From Lachnospiraceae bacterium oral taxon 096 (GTDB taxonomy: Bacteria > Bacillota > Clostridia > Lachnospirales > Lachnospiraceae): a stretch of DNA of 64,000 nucleotides. Shown here one piece after another: positions 8,678 to 17,293 of the stretch. Both the position numbers and the translations under genes were made by a program. Each line of letters begins with the position of its first letter. The stretch's first letter is position 1. Location of the stretch: NCBI GenBank assembly GCA_018141845.1, contig CP073340.1, positions 537,001 through 601,000 of the forward strand, given 5' to 3'. The notes below the pieces were generated by a model, which was given only the letters and a program-made list of their open reading frames with translations, searched no databases and was not told the origin of the DNA.

Positions 8678-10411
8678 TTAAGATGCCTGCACGGAGACCA
8701 TATGTGCGTAAACGCCGTCTTTTTCCATTAGTTGATTGTGATTTCCACGCTCTATAATTCTTCCGTCAGATATAACAAGTATCTGGTCTGCATCCTTTAT
8801 TGTTTTTAATCTATGGGCAATGACAAGAAGAGTCTTATTCTTGCACAATTCTGAAATCGCTTCTTGTATAGCACATTCATTATCTGCATCAACACTTGCT
8901 GTTGCTTCATCTAAAATAACGATTGGTGAATCCTTCAGAATACATCTGGCAATTGAAATTCTTTGCTTCTCTCCACCAGAAAGTGATGCTCCACCTTCAC
9001 CGATTACAGTATCAAACCCTTCAGGAAGTGACATGATAAGGTCATAACATCTTGCCTTCTTTGCTGCCTCAATCACTTCTTCCCTTGTAGCATTCGGTCT
9101 GCCAATTGCGATATTGTTGTATATTGTATCTTGGAAAAGATAAACTCTCTGGAACACCATACTGATTTTATCCATAAGACTTCCCAATGAAATATTTTTT
9201 ATATCCTTGCCATCAACCTTAATCGTTCCATCCTTGATGTCCCAAAATCTTGCAAGAAGAGATGCTATTGTAGATTTTCCACCACCTGACGGCCCTACCA
9301 GAGCAGTCATTTCACCCTTTTTCATGTCAAATGAGATATGATTCAGCACATTCTTTTCTGTATAGCCAAAGCTTACATCGCTATACTCAACAACTAAATC
9401 ATTTTGTGTTTTATTTACATTTTTAGATAATGCAATATCACCAGAATCATGAAGTTCTTCTGCTTCAAACACTTCTTCTATTCTGTCTAAAGATGCAGCT
9501 GTTACAGTAAGTCTTGTAATTTGTCCATAATAGCTCTCTATGGAAATAAAGATATCAAATAAAAACAATACCATTCCCATCATATAGTCCGGTGTCATTT
9601 TTCCATTCGCATATAATAGTCCTGCTACAGCAAGCATAAATGATGTGCCAATCCCGTAGGTAAGATATAATGCTCTCGCCCATGGTCCATAATTTTCCTC
9701 AAAGCCAATACTTTCCTTACAACTTTTATTAAACTCATTGGAAAGACTTTTGGATTTTTCCCCTAACATATTAAATGACTTGATAATGCCTATTCCTTCT
9801 GCAAAATCCAAAACCTCTTCTGTGAGCGATTCACTTCCCTCTTGCTTCGTTTTTGAATGCTCAAGCGTAGTTTTCATCATAAGATTTCCAACAATTACAA
9901 ATGCGATAATGACTGCCAATGCAGCAATACCTAAGCGTATATCCATTACAAACATCATGAGTATCATCAAGCCCTGTGAAATCATAAAAGTCACGAGTTC
10001 CGATAAAACACCCATACAACACTCTTCAATAAATACCATGTCTGTGCATAAAACTGCACTTATTTTTCCAATATTTCCTTCTGTAAAGTATCCCATCGGA
10101 AGTTTTCTGAGATGATCTCCAAGTCTCATTCGCATATCAGCAAACACCTGATATCCTGTTGCTGATTGAAGAACATTCGTTATGTGCTCAAAAACAGCTT
10201 CAACTGCTATGCACAGAACAAGACCAATTCCAAGATAAAGGCATTTCTTTTCATTCATTTGCCCCTTCATAAACAGACTGATAGCAAAAAAACTTAATAT
10301 CAACGGTGCCTTCATCATAATACCCTTGATGAAAGAAGTAATATACGAAGCCCTGATTCTGGAACTATATTTTCCTGTCATACAAACAATTCTATGAAGT
10401 ATCTTTAGCAT
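8678..10411 (-). CDS. ABC exporter half-transporter (permease + ATPase), second subunit
   Basis: 577 residues: a six-helix type I exporter transmembrane domain (about 1-310), then a nucleotide-binding domain with Walker A GPSGGGKST, signature LSGGEKQR and Walker B IVILDEATAS. It starts inside the end of the upstream ABC gene (7-bp overlap), so the two are translationally coupled and probably form a heterodimer. Heterodimers of this type include multidrug exporters and siderophore-related YbtPQ/IrtAB pairs. The substrate cannot be told from sequence; control by the upstream TetR gene suggests a drug or metabolite efflux response. Confidence 0.9.
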   Translation of the reverse strand: MLKILHRIVCMTGKYSSRIRASYITSFIKGIMMKAPLILSFFAISLFMKGQMNEKKCLYLGIGLVLCIAVEAVFEHITNVLQSATGYQVFADMRMRLGDHLRKLPMGYFTEGNIGKISAVLCTDMVFIEECCMGVLSELVTFMISQGLMILMMFVMDIRLGIAALAVIIAFVIVGNLMMKTTLEHSKTKQEGSESLTEEVLDFAEGIGIIKSFNMLGEKSKSLSNEFNKSCKESIGFEENYGPWARALYLTYGIGTSFMLAVAGLLYANGKMTPDYMMGMVLFLFDIFISIESYYGQITRLTVTAASLDRIEEVFEAEELHDSGDIALSKNVNKTQNDLVVEYSDVSFGYTEKNVLNHISFDMKKGEMTALVGPSGGGKSTIASLLARFWDIKDGTIKVDGKDIKNISLGSLMDKISMVFQRVYLFQDTIYNNIAIGRPNATREEVIEAAKKARCYDLIMSLPEGFDTVIGEGGASLSGGEKQRISIARCILKDSPIVILDEATASVDADNECAIQEAISELCKNKTLLVIAHRLKTIKDADQILVISDGRIIERGNHNQLMEKDGVYAHMVSVQAS

Positions 10412-12150
10412 GCCTTTTCATCCCCCTTAATCTTCCATGTGCTTGCACTTACAGAGGCATCCCAAAATTTCTTATACTCTGGGCATTCTTCCAAAAGCTT
10501 CTCATGTTTATTGGCTGCTATACACCTACCCTCTTTTATCACACAAATCTTATCTGCATTTTTCACAGTGGAAAGTCTGTGAGCAATAACAAGCACCGTT
10601 TTATTCTTTGTGATCTCATCAATAGCTGCATTTAATTTTTCTTCATTTTCAGGATCCATAAAAGCCGTGGCCTCGTCCAAAACAATAATCGGAGCATCCT
10701 TTAAAATCGCACGGGCCAATGAAATTCTTTGGCGTTCACCTCCTGACAGTTGCTTTCCGCCATCTCCTGCCATTGTCTCTATTCCGTCTGGAAGTCTCTT
10801 AAGAAATTCATCGCACTGTGCTCTATTTGCCGCTTCCAATACCTCTTCTCTTGTGGCATCAGGCTTTCCAATAAGAATATTTTCATAAAGAGTTGTATTA
10901 AATAAAAATTGCTCCTGTGAAACATAAGAGACCTCATTATTGAGTGCTTCAAGAGACATATCTGTGATATCCTGTCCACCAATCATGATTTTTCCGTCAT
11001 TCAAATCATAATAATGAACTAAAAGTTTAGCTAGTGTAGATTTTCCACTTCCCGATTCTCCAACAAGAGCGGTTGTTGTTCCCTGCTTAAATTCGAGATT
11101 TACACCATGTAGAATCTCTTTATCTCCATAACCGAATCTAACATTTTCGAACTTAACATCTCTATTCACCCCAGTAAACTTTGAAGTTCCCTCTTTAAGC
11201 GGTGGTCTGTCCATAAGATTTTCCAGCTCTGTGATTTTATAATTAAGCTGTGGAAACTTTCCTGCAAAATTCATAGCTTTCATAAAAGACGGTCCAACTG
11301 CAAAAGACATACAAAGCACTAAAATCAGTTTATCTAAAGCAAGACTTCCACTGATAACCCAAAATGCTCCTATCGGAAGAACGAAAAGTGCAAGACATGG
11401 CAAAACACTGGAATACATTGCCATCCATGGCCAACAAGCTCTGTACCATGCAAGGGTGAAATCTCTGTAGTTTTTTACTACTTCGCCAAATTTTTTATAA
11501 GAATCACCATCCTTATTGAATACCTTAACAACTTCCATCCCATTTACATATTCAATAATTGTGTTATTCATAACTGCAGCTGATTCATAGTAGGCATCCA
11601 TTTTTGAGGTGCCCTGCTTCATCATCATACCCATGGCAAATATTCCTATGATTATTGGAATAAATGAAAGCAAACCTAAGCGGAAATCTACCACAAACAT
11701 AAGAACGATGATTACAAACGGAATAGAGATATTTGCAATACCTTCCGGAATCGCATGAGCAAGTAAAAGCTCGATCATATCAATATCTTCTGTAAAGACC
11801 TTTTTTATACGACCTGTACCAAGGCTCTGAATATTTCCAAGAGACTGTTTTTCAAGTTTCCCCTGTAGAGATATTCTTAAATTTTTTAGGGTATTGTATG
11901 CACTTATATGTGAAAATATCAGTCCTTTTACATAGGCAAAAGAGTAAATGATCTCACATAAAAGTACCCCCAACACCCTCAACATCACATACCCCAAACT
12001 AATAGATTGCCCATTTGTCAATGGTGAAATAATCTGATACAGAAAAAAATATGGCATTGCTTTTGCCACAATACCAATACACATCATAATTACTGCTCTG
12101 ATAGTGTATTTCTTGTATTCTCCCATATATGGAGCTACCTTTCTAAACAT
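10405..12150 (-). CDS. ABC exporter half-transporter (permease + ATPase), first subunit
   Basis: 581 residues from the ATG at 12150, preferred over 12174 because AAGGAGG lies just upstream. The transmembrane domain spans about 1-300. The ATPase domain carries GESGSGKST, LSGGERQR and IIVLDEATAF; the residue after DEATA is F with M and D following, where most exporters have SALD. It is coupled to the downstream subunit by overlap and preceded by a tetR gene on the same strand with a short hairpin (12203-12218) between them. Confidence 0.9.
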   Translation of the reverse strand: MFRKVAPYMGEYKKYTIRAVIMMCIGIVAKAMPYFFLYQIISPLTNGQSISLGYVMLRVLGVLLCEIIYSFAYVKGLIFSHISAYNTLKNLRISLQGKLEKQSLGNIQSLGTGRIKKVFTEDIDMIELLLAHAIPEGIANISIPFVIIVLMFVVDFRLGLLSFIPIIIGIFAMGMMMKQGTSKMDAYYESAAVMNNTIIEYVNGMEVVKVFNKDGDSYKKFGEVVKNYRDFTLAWYRACWPWMAMYSSVLPCLALFVLPIGAFWVISGSLALDKLILVLCMSFAVGPSFMKAMNFAGKFPQLNYKITELENLMDRPPLKEGTSKFTGVNRDVKFENVRFGYGDKEILHGVNLEFKQGTTTALVGESGSGKSTLAKLLVHYYDLNDGKIMIGGQDITDMSLEALNNEVSYVSQEQFLFNTTLYENILIGKPDATREEVLEAANRAQCDEFLKRLPDGIETMAGDGGKQLSGGERQRISLARAILKDAPIIVLDEATAFMDPENEEKLNAAIDEITKNKTVLVIAHRLSTVKNADKICVIKEGRCIAANKHEKLLEECPEYKKFWDASVSASTWKIKGDEKAC

Positions 12151-12225
12151 TACATCCTCCTTTCTGGTTAGCAAATACTAACACTATCGTTTATTTTAAG
12201 CCGTCTTTCGACGGCCTAAATTCTA

Positions 12226-12843
12226 TTAATCAATTATTTCTACCGCATTTTTCCAATCCACAAATCTGCATAAAACCTTGCAATGCTCTTTGATTTCTTT
12301 CCAAGACATTTTATGAATGAAAGGCTCATAAACAGATGTCCAGAATATCGTACAGAGAACCTGCATTTCCTCATCAGTAATATCAGCTCTTGCAATATTT
12401 CTCTTTTTTGCCTCTTGGTAATATTGCTTATATGCATGAGTCATGCGAAAAGCAAAATCATGCCGAAAGTTTTCATGAATTGTTCTGGCAGATTTTTCTA
12501 AAAGTAATACAAAGTCTTCTCTAATATCCCATAGGATTTTAAACACATCTAAAATGTATTTTTCATTCATAATCCATGTATTTTTTACTTCTTCATCGCT
12601 CATAGAGGAAAAATCCACATCCGTTCGTTCAGAAACAAAACTATCTAAAGTTGCTACAGCTTTTTCAACAACCGCACCAAACAGTTCTTGCTTCCCTTTA
12701 TATCTTTTATAAACAGCTCCAGTTGTTATATTTGCATTATTACATATCGTTTTCAGTTCAGCTTTTATAAATCCCTTTTCCATGAACTCTTTACGAGCAC
12801 TTTCAATCAGCCTTAGATCAATGCTTGTATCACGTATTGACAT
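12226..12843 (-). CDS. TetR family repressor of the ABC exporter operon
   Basis: 205 residues with an N-terminal helix-turn-helix (about 10-55, ...NANITTGAVYKRYKGK...) and a helical ligand-binding domain. It is the first gene of the tetR-ABC-ABC unit, 75 bp upstream of the first exporter gene. A 15-bp palindrome at 12880-12894 in its own promoter region is a likely operator, so autoregulation is probable. Confidence 0.88.
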   Translation of the reverse strand: MSIRDTSIDLRLIESARKEFMEKGFIKAELKTICNNANITTGAVYKRYKGKQELFGAVVEKAVATLDSFVSERTDVDFSSMSDEEVKNTWIMNEKYILDVFKILWDIREDFVLLLEKSARTIHENFRHDFAFRMTHAYKQYYQEAKKRNIARADITDEEMQVLCTIFWTSVYEPFIHKMSWKEIKEHCKVLCRFVDWKNAVEIID

Positions 12844-12879
12844 ATTATTACCTCAATATATTTCGATAAGTTAATTACC

Positions 12880-12894
12880 GATAATTTAATTATC
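12880..12894. promoter_or_regulatory. Candidate TetR operator
   Basis: Near-perfect palindrome GATAATTTAATTATC, 37 bp upstream of the tetR start and flanked by further AATTA repeats. This is the typical place for an autoregulatory operator. Confidence 0.5.
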
Positions 12895-12965
12895 AATTAT
12901 ATTTATAACATTCCCTAATTCAAATGTCAACTGTTTTTCTTGGTGCTTTAAATTATCGTGTGGAT

Positions 12966-12998
12966 AAAAAAATCTCAGGATTGAACTGAGATTTTTTT
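12966..12998. terminator. Bidirectional rho-independent terminator
   Basis: An A-run, AATCTCAG stem, short loop, CTGAGATT stem and T-run form a symmetric terminator hairpin between the tetR promoter region and the IS200/IS605 element. Confidence 0.7.
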
Positions 12999-13078
12999 GA
13001 AATGCCTTGTTTTATTTAGCTATATAAGATATTACATAATGCATATTTTCAGGGATTGCCATGGTCATATCCTCTATG

Positions 13079-13260
13079 TGAACTACCCATAGTCTAAAGC
13101 CTATGGGCTTCCTGCTTCGCTGACCTCGCAACCTACTATCTCCACAGGCGTTAATTCGGGCAGTCCCTGCCCTATTGTTTTTTCTTATACTACTTGTCTT
13201 AATCCTTCTGCCAATATATTTTTTGCCGCATTGATATCTCTATCGTGTTTTGTATTGCAG
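13079..13260 (-). ncRNA. Probable omega RNA (reRNA) region of TnpB
   Basis: In IS200/IS605 elements the guide RNA for TnpB overlaps the 3' end of tnpB and runs to the right end of the element. This stretch holds the right-end hairpin (13086-13107) and the non-coding tail after the tnpB stop. The RNA boundaries are inferred, not seen. The guide would be read from about position 13078 downwards. Confidence 0.45.
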
Positions 13261-14288
13261 AAAGGACACATCCAATCTCTTACTTTTAGATCTTTTACAT
13301 TTGTATTTTTATATCCACAACTAAAACATAGCTGGCTACTTGCATAAAATGTATCTATCTTAATATAATTTCTACCATTCCATTTTGACTTATATTCCAG
13401 TTGTCTTGTCAGCTCATACCACGATACATCGCTTATAGTTTTCGCTAAATTATGATTTTTCACCATATTTTTTATCTGTAAGTTTTCCGAAACTATCACT
13501 TGGTTTTCGTTTATAATTTCGCTTGAAATCTTATGCAGATAATCTTTTCTTGTATTAGCTATTTTCTCATGGCATAGTGCTATTTGTTTCCTTTTTTTCT
13601 GATAGTTCCTACTCCCCTTTGTTTTATTTGCTAATTGTCTTTGTAATTTTGTAAGCTTTTTCTCATATTTTTTAATTGTCTTCGGATTTTCATATTTCTT
13701 CCCATCTGATGTGATACATAAATCTTTTATTCCTAAATCCAATCCTATTTGTCCGTTTGTCTTTACAAGTGGACTATGTTCAGTTTCTACAAGAACAGAC
13801 ACATAGTACTTGCCACTTGGTACCTTAGATATAGTTGCTGTTTTTATCCGACCTGAAAATTTTCTATGTAATTTTATTTTTACCCTTTTTAATTTTGGCA
13901 GCTTTATTCTTCCTCTATCAAAATCTACAGTTATATTCCCATTTGTAAAATTGGTTGTATATGATTTACGATTACTGTGCTTACTCTTAAACTTTGGATA
14001 ACCTGCATGTTCTTTGAAAAACTTTTGATAAGCACTATCCATATTATAAATTGCATTTGTTAAAGCAAATTTATCTACTTCTTTTAGCCATTCATAAGCT
14101 TTTTTCAGCTCTCTATTGCAATAATTATTACAATCTGTCTTACTGACAGACTTTTTTTCTTTTTCATAAGCATCTTTTCTGTACGCAAGGGTTTGATTAT
14201 ATACAAAACGACAACAGCCAAATGTCTTTGCTAACTGTATTTCTTGCTCTTTGTTTGGATAAATCCGATATCTATATGCCTTTAACAT
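13185..14288 (-). CDS. tnpB: TnpB RNA-guided endonuclease (IS605 OrfB)
   Basis: 367 residues, normal TnpB length. The RuvC-like catalytic residues D184 (GLDLGIKD), E268 (VSENL) and D351 (DRDINAAKN) are all present, as is the zinc finger C321/C324...C341/C344. The enzyme is therefore likely intact. TnpB proteins are RNA-guided nucleases, ancestors of Cas12, that cut the donor site left after transposon excision and so help the element persist. It starts 17 bp after the tnpA stop. Confidence 0.94.
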   Translation of the reverse strand: MLKAYRYRIYPNKEQEIQLAKTFGCCRFVYNQTLAYRKDAYEKEKKSVSKTDCNNYCNRELKKAYEWLKEVDKFALTNAIYNMDSAYQKFFKEHAGYPKFKSKHSNRKSYTTNFTNGNITVDFDRGRIKLPKLKRVKIKLHRKFSGRIKTATISKVPSGKYYVSVLVETEHSPLVKTNGQIGLDLGIKDLCITSDGKKYENPKTIKKYEKKLTKLQRQLANKTKGSRNYQKKRKQIALCHEKIANTRKDYLHKISSEIINENQVIVSENLQIKNMVKNHNLAKTISDVSWYELTRQLEYKSKWNGRNYIKIDTFYASSQLCFSCGYKNTNVKDLKVRDWMCPFCNTKHDRDINAAKNILAEGLRQVV

Positions 14289-14305
14289 TAAGCTTACCCG
14301 CCTTT

Positions 14306-14719
14306 CTACCCTTGATTTTCTATATATTGCTTTAACATTTCTTCAGAAACATTGCCTACGCTACAAGCAAAATATCCATCCGTCCAAAATGTATGTTCTT
14401 TCCAAAAATGATTCTTAAGATATTCTGTATGCTTTTTCCATATATGATATGTTGTATAACTCTTAATTAGATTAACCACTTTACTTATGGATATTGTAGG
14501 CTCAGTTTCTATCATATAGTGTATATGGTCTTTGTCTGTTTCCATATATTTTATGATTATATTACTCTTTGTGCATATCTCATAAGAAAATTGTTTTATA
14601 TAATCTGATATTTCTTTTGATACTAAAAGCTTTTTTCTATACTTACATACAAAAAATAATATGATACTGTAATAAATATTTGTGTCTATTCTTTGATTTC
14701 CATACTCCCATAACGCTAG
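14306..14719 (-). CDS. tnpA: IS200-type Y1 transposase TnpA, start codon unclear
   Basis: The annotatable part begins at the ATG 14545, but the frame stays open to about 14719 and encodes typical TnpA sequence upstream (FFVCKYRKKLL, then KDHIHY). The protein is therefore about 137 residues and probably starts at a non-ATG codon, or its start has decayed. The metal-binding HxH (DHIHY) and the terminal catalytic tyrosine region (QYIENQ) are visible. It would perform single-strand excision and insertion. With no obvious start codon or ribosome site, activity is doubtful. Confidence 0.75.
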   Translation of the reverse strand, partial: LALWEYGNQRIDTNIYYSIILFFVCKYRKKLLVSKEISDYIKQFSYEICTKSNIIIKYMETDKDHIHYMIETEPTISISKVVNLIKSYTTYHIWKKHTEYLKNHFWKEHTFWTDGYFACSVGNVSEEMLKQYIENQG

Positions 14720-14770
14720 TTATTGTATCACAAATATCTATTTTTTGCTACCTTAACCCACCATCTAAAG

Positions 14771-14875
14771 CTAGTGGGATTGCGGTAGCATTATTTCAAA
14801 GCTTCTTGTACTTACACGTTTTTTTATGGCTTCTTTTACATCAATATTTAATTTATCTACTTCTCTAAACTTCAT
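14771..14875 (-). pseudogene. 5' fragment of a nitroreductase-like gene, cut by the IS element
   Basis: ATG at 14875 with GGAG upstream opens a frame reading MKFREVDKLNIDV, KEAIKKRVSTRSFE, which matches the start of nitroreductase-family proteins. It then runs into the left end of the IS200/IS605 element and stops at 14771. It directly follows the oxidoreductase gene, so it was probably the third gene of the rrf2 operon. I could not find a convincing remainder on the far side of the IS. Confidence 0.5.
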
Positions 14876-14884
14876 ATCTTCTCC

Positions 14885-15883
14885 TTACATAGTGATAACT
14901 GTTTTACCCTTAGACCTGCCGTTGGCAACCTTGTCTAGTGCTGAATTTACCTCTTCCAAAGTATAAACTGTATCTATAGACGGTTTTATTCTTAATTTTT
15001 CAAATAGGTCCGCCACTTCCTGTAGTTGTTTTCCATTTGACTCTACAAAAATAAAATCATAGGAAATACCATATTTACTTGCCAACTTATCGAATTTACT
15101 TCCTGCCAAACCCAGAATTATCTGCTTCCACATTGGTAAGCCCATTCTCTTAGCAAATGCTCCATTCGGCATTGCTCTAAGAGAAATCAACTTCCCTCCT
15201 TTTTTGAGAATCTGCATCTGTTTTTCAGTCTCATTTCCCCCAAGGGTATCCAATACATAATCAATATTTGATAGTGACTTACTATAGTCTTCTGTTTTAT
15301 AGTCAATGAATCTACTTGCACCAAGCTCTAAAATTCTGTCTTTATTTTCTGCACTTCCATTTGTAACAACCTTAAGTCCCTTTGCTTTAGCAATAGGAAT
15401 AGCCATCGCACCGACACTGCCTGTACCTCCCGAAATAAAGATAGTTTTTCCCTCTTCTGCTTTCATAAGCTCCAATGCCTGCATTATTGTAAGTGCTGTT
15501 AAAGGTACTGCTGCCGCCTCTATATCCGAAAGATAATCCGGTACTTTTGCAAGTGCATCTTCATTTACAGCTATATATTCAGCAAATGCTCCGATTTTAT
15601 CAAGTGGTAACCTTGCAAAAACACGATCATTTACTTTAAATTTTGATGCCCTTGTACCGACTTTTTCAACTGTACCCACAAACTCATTACCTGCCAATGT
15701 AGGTAATTTATATGGAACGATCATCTTCACTTCACCACATGAAATCATATTATCAAGTGGATTTACACCTGCAGCCAATACTTTTATCAGTACTTCTCTC
15801 TCCCCAATAACTGGTATTCCTAAATCAACCATTTTTACCGAAATATTATTCTTATTGTATTGTTCTACCTGTGCCGCTCTCAT
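14885..15883 (-). CDS. NADPH-dependent quinone/zinc-type alcohol oxidoreductase (MDR family)
   Basis: 332 residues of the medium-chain dehydrogenase/reductase family: a GroES-like N-terminal domain (about 1-125), then a Rossmann domain with the nucleotide-binding ISGGTGSVGAMA motif near 150. Structural zinc cysteines are absent, as in quinone oxidoreductases. It probably reduces quinones, enones or similar electrophiles with NADPH. The gene lies 9 bp after the Rrf2 regulator and before the broken nitroreductase gene, an operon type linked to redox or electrophile stress. Confidence 0.88.
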   Translation of the reverse strand: MRAAQVEQYNKNNISVKMVDLGIPVIGEREVLIKVLAAGVNPLDNMISCGEVKMIVPYKLPTLAGNEFVGTVEKVGTRASKFKVNDRVFARLPLDKIGAFAEYIAVNEDALAKVPDYLSDIEAAAVPLTALTIMQALELMKAEEGKTIFISGGTGSVGAMAIPIAKAKGLKVVTNGSAENKDRILELGASRFIDYKTEDYSKSLSNIDYVLDTLGGNETEKQMQILKKGGKLISLRAMPNGAFAKRMGLPMWKQIILGLAGSKFDKLASKYGISYDFIFVESNGKQLQEVADLFEKLRIKPSIDTVYTLEEVNSALDKVANGRSKGKTVITM

Positions 15884-15892
15884 TTTTCACCT

Positions 15893-16315
15893 CTATTTAT
15901 TTCTATTATAAATCTTATACATATCTTCAATTAAAGACTTAAGAGTTTTATTCTTCAAATTTAAAAGTAATTGTTTCTCTGACTCTTCAAATATCGGAAG
16001 TAAAGCTTCCCTAATATTCGCCCCAATGGGACATTTATCATTTGCTGTATCATGAATATGTAACAAATCTTTTTCAGGGTAAACTGCCAGATATACTGTA
16101 GCTAAATTAAGCTCATCAGCTTTTACTTTTAAACTCATTCCCTTTTTTCCCTGTTGACTCTCAATAATATTGGCGTCCTTAAGTAATGTAATTATTTTCC
16201 TGATATGACTGGCATTTGTTCCCACACTCTGAGCCAAAAGTTCTGAGGTAACAACTTTATCAGTCTCTTCAATATAAACTAATATATGTAGTGCTATTGA
16301 AAATTTTGTATCCAT
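15893..16315 (-). CDS. Rrf2 family transcriptional regulator
   Basis: 140 residues with the Rrf2 winged helix-turn-helix (about 1-80, ...SVGTNASHIRKIITLLKDANI...). Only a single cysteine (KCPIG) is present where iron-sulfur Rrf2 proteins have three, so it is more like the YwnA/electrophile-sensing subgroup. It is first gene of the operon, with a consensus promoter and an inverted repeat overlapping it upstream. Confidence 0.9.
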   Translation of the reverse strand: MDTKFSIALHILVYIEETDKVVTSELLAQSVGTNASHIRKIITLLKDANIIESQQGKKGMSLKVKADELNLATVYLAVYPEKDLLHIHDTANDKCPIGANIREALLPIFEESEKQLLLNLKNKTLKSLIEDMYKIYNRNK

Positions 16316-16344
16316 ATCTTTTCCTTTCTTAAATTTACTTTGAG

Positions 16345-16381
16345 AGTATAACTTATACTTGTATCTATGTCAAGTACAAGT
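16345..16381 (-). promoter_or_regulatory. Promoter and probable Rrf2 operator
   Basis: On the minus strand a -35 TTGACA (16368-16373), 17-bp spacer and -10 TATACT (16345-16350) form a near-consensus sigma-A promoter for the rrf2 operon. The inverted repeat ACTTGTA (16375-16381) / TACAAGT (16357-16363) overlaps the -35 box and spacer, which suits autorepression. Confidence 0.7.
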
Positions 16382-16521
16382 TTTGTTTTATATCTTTATT
16401 TCAAAATACATAAAAACTTTTATTTACATTCATTGTCTTTGGTAGTAACATATATTCACTAAAAAAGTCATAAAATATCATGTGTAGATTGGTTATATAA
16501 TGGAAAGAAACTTATTACTTT

Positions 16522-16704
16522 ATGGATACAAGAAAGCTTCAATGTTTTCGACTTGTTTATGAACCATCTTCATTAAACAATTGATCTGCAATGCCTAGTT
16601 CTTCTAGCTCTTTTGTTCCAGAAGTGCTTGGTTTAGTCGCCTCAATTATTTTTTTAACAGGAGTTCCCGTTTACTTATTTCTATCACCTCCTCTTCGTTC
16701 TTAA
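16522..16704. pseudogene. Scar made of three gene fragments
   Basis: Within 183 bp there are three pieces. The first is a LysR-type start (MDTRKLQCFRLVY, plus strand, 16522-16560). The second is a minus-strand copy of part of the cbrC-like gene (16561-16622), matching 7,680-7,745 with a few differences. The third is a plus-strand C-terminus LVASIIFLTGVPVYLF of an amino-acid-permease type protein ending at TAA 16702-16704. The rest of 16,382-16,815 shows no gene. Confidence 0.55.
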
Positions 16705-16815
16705 ATTACAATATTTATAAGAACAAAAATCAATATTTGGACAAAAAAACAGCAAACCTTTGTGATTTACTGTTTCTAAAATTGTTCTATTCAATTAGAT
16801 AAAAATGGAATTTGT

Positions 16816-17265
16816 TTAATAAATCTTTTCAAATACTTCGCATAACATAGGTGCTTGTTCATAAAAAATTTTGCCAACCAATTTATATTCTTCATAAAAG
16901 AATCTGTCGTGAACTTCTCTCCAATACCGATAGCTTCTATCACCTTCACCTTCATGCCATGCATGTTCTGGTGTAATTAAGTGATAAGGCATGATATACA
17001 CTACCTTTGTTTGAGTAATACACACTGGCTCTTCTGAACCATTGAGAATAATATTATACTCTCCTACCTGGGGTATATGCTCTCCAACTTCATATAATTC
17101 ATATGCTGAGGTCGTAGCTGTCTTAATTTTACAATTAACTAATTCTGCCAATTCATCAGCCATTTCTTTAGTATTTCCAAAGCTCCACGATTCATATTTT
17201 ATGTCTTTAGGTAACTTCTTTTCATTGCAAAATTTAATCCAAAACGCTTTGACTTTATCATCCAT
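16816..17265 (-). CDS. ASCH domain protein
   Basis: 149 residues matching stand-alone ASCH proteins: N-terminal helices, then TATTSAYELYE, PQVGEYNIILNGSEEPVCI and HAWHEGEGDRS motifs of the PUA-like ASCH fold. Members bind RNA or modified nucleosides, and one group (YqfB) hydrolyses N4-acetylcytidine; the exact role here is unknown. It stands alone, 28 bp upstream of nothing related, with a flavodoxin-like gene before it on the same strand. Confidence 0.75.
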   Translation of the reverse strand: MDDKVKAFWIKFCNEKKLPKDIKYESWSFGNTKEMADELAELVNCKIKTATTSAYELYEVGEHIPQVGEYNIILNGSEEPVCITQTKVVYIMPYHLITPEHAWHEGEGDRSYRYWREVHDRFFYEEYKLVGKIFYEQAPMLCEVFEKIY

Positions 17266-17293
17266 TTAAACTGCCTCCACAACTTTAAATCTT

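Larger units (their letters stand above)
13079..14770 (-). mobile_element. IS200/IS605-family element with tnpA and tnpB
   Basis: The genes tnpA and tnpB lie in tandem on the minus strand. Subterminal hairpins stand at both ends: CCCATAG/CTATGGG at 13086-13107 (right end of the element) and CCCAC...GTGGG around 14757-14777 (left end). The right end on the element strand reads ...GGTAGTTCAC. Such elements have no inverted repeats and move as single strands. Exact ends are estimated from the hairpins. The insertion lies next to a truncated nitroreductase-like gene. Confidence 0.8.

Noticed and set aside
13010..13079. Remainder of the interrupted nitroreductase gene beyond the IS element
   Set aside because: A short frame ending IPENMHYVISYIAK is present, but it is too short and unlike a nitroreductase end to claim.
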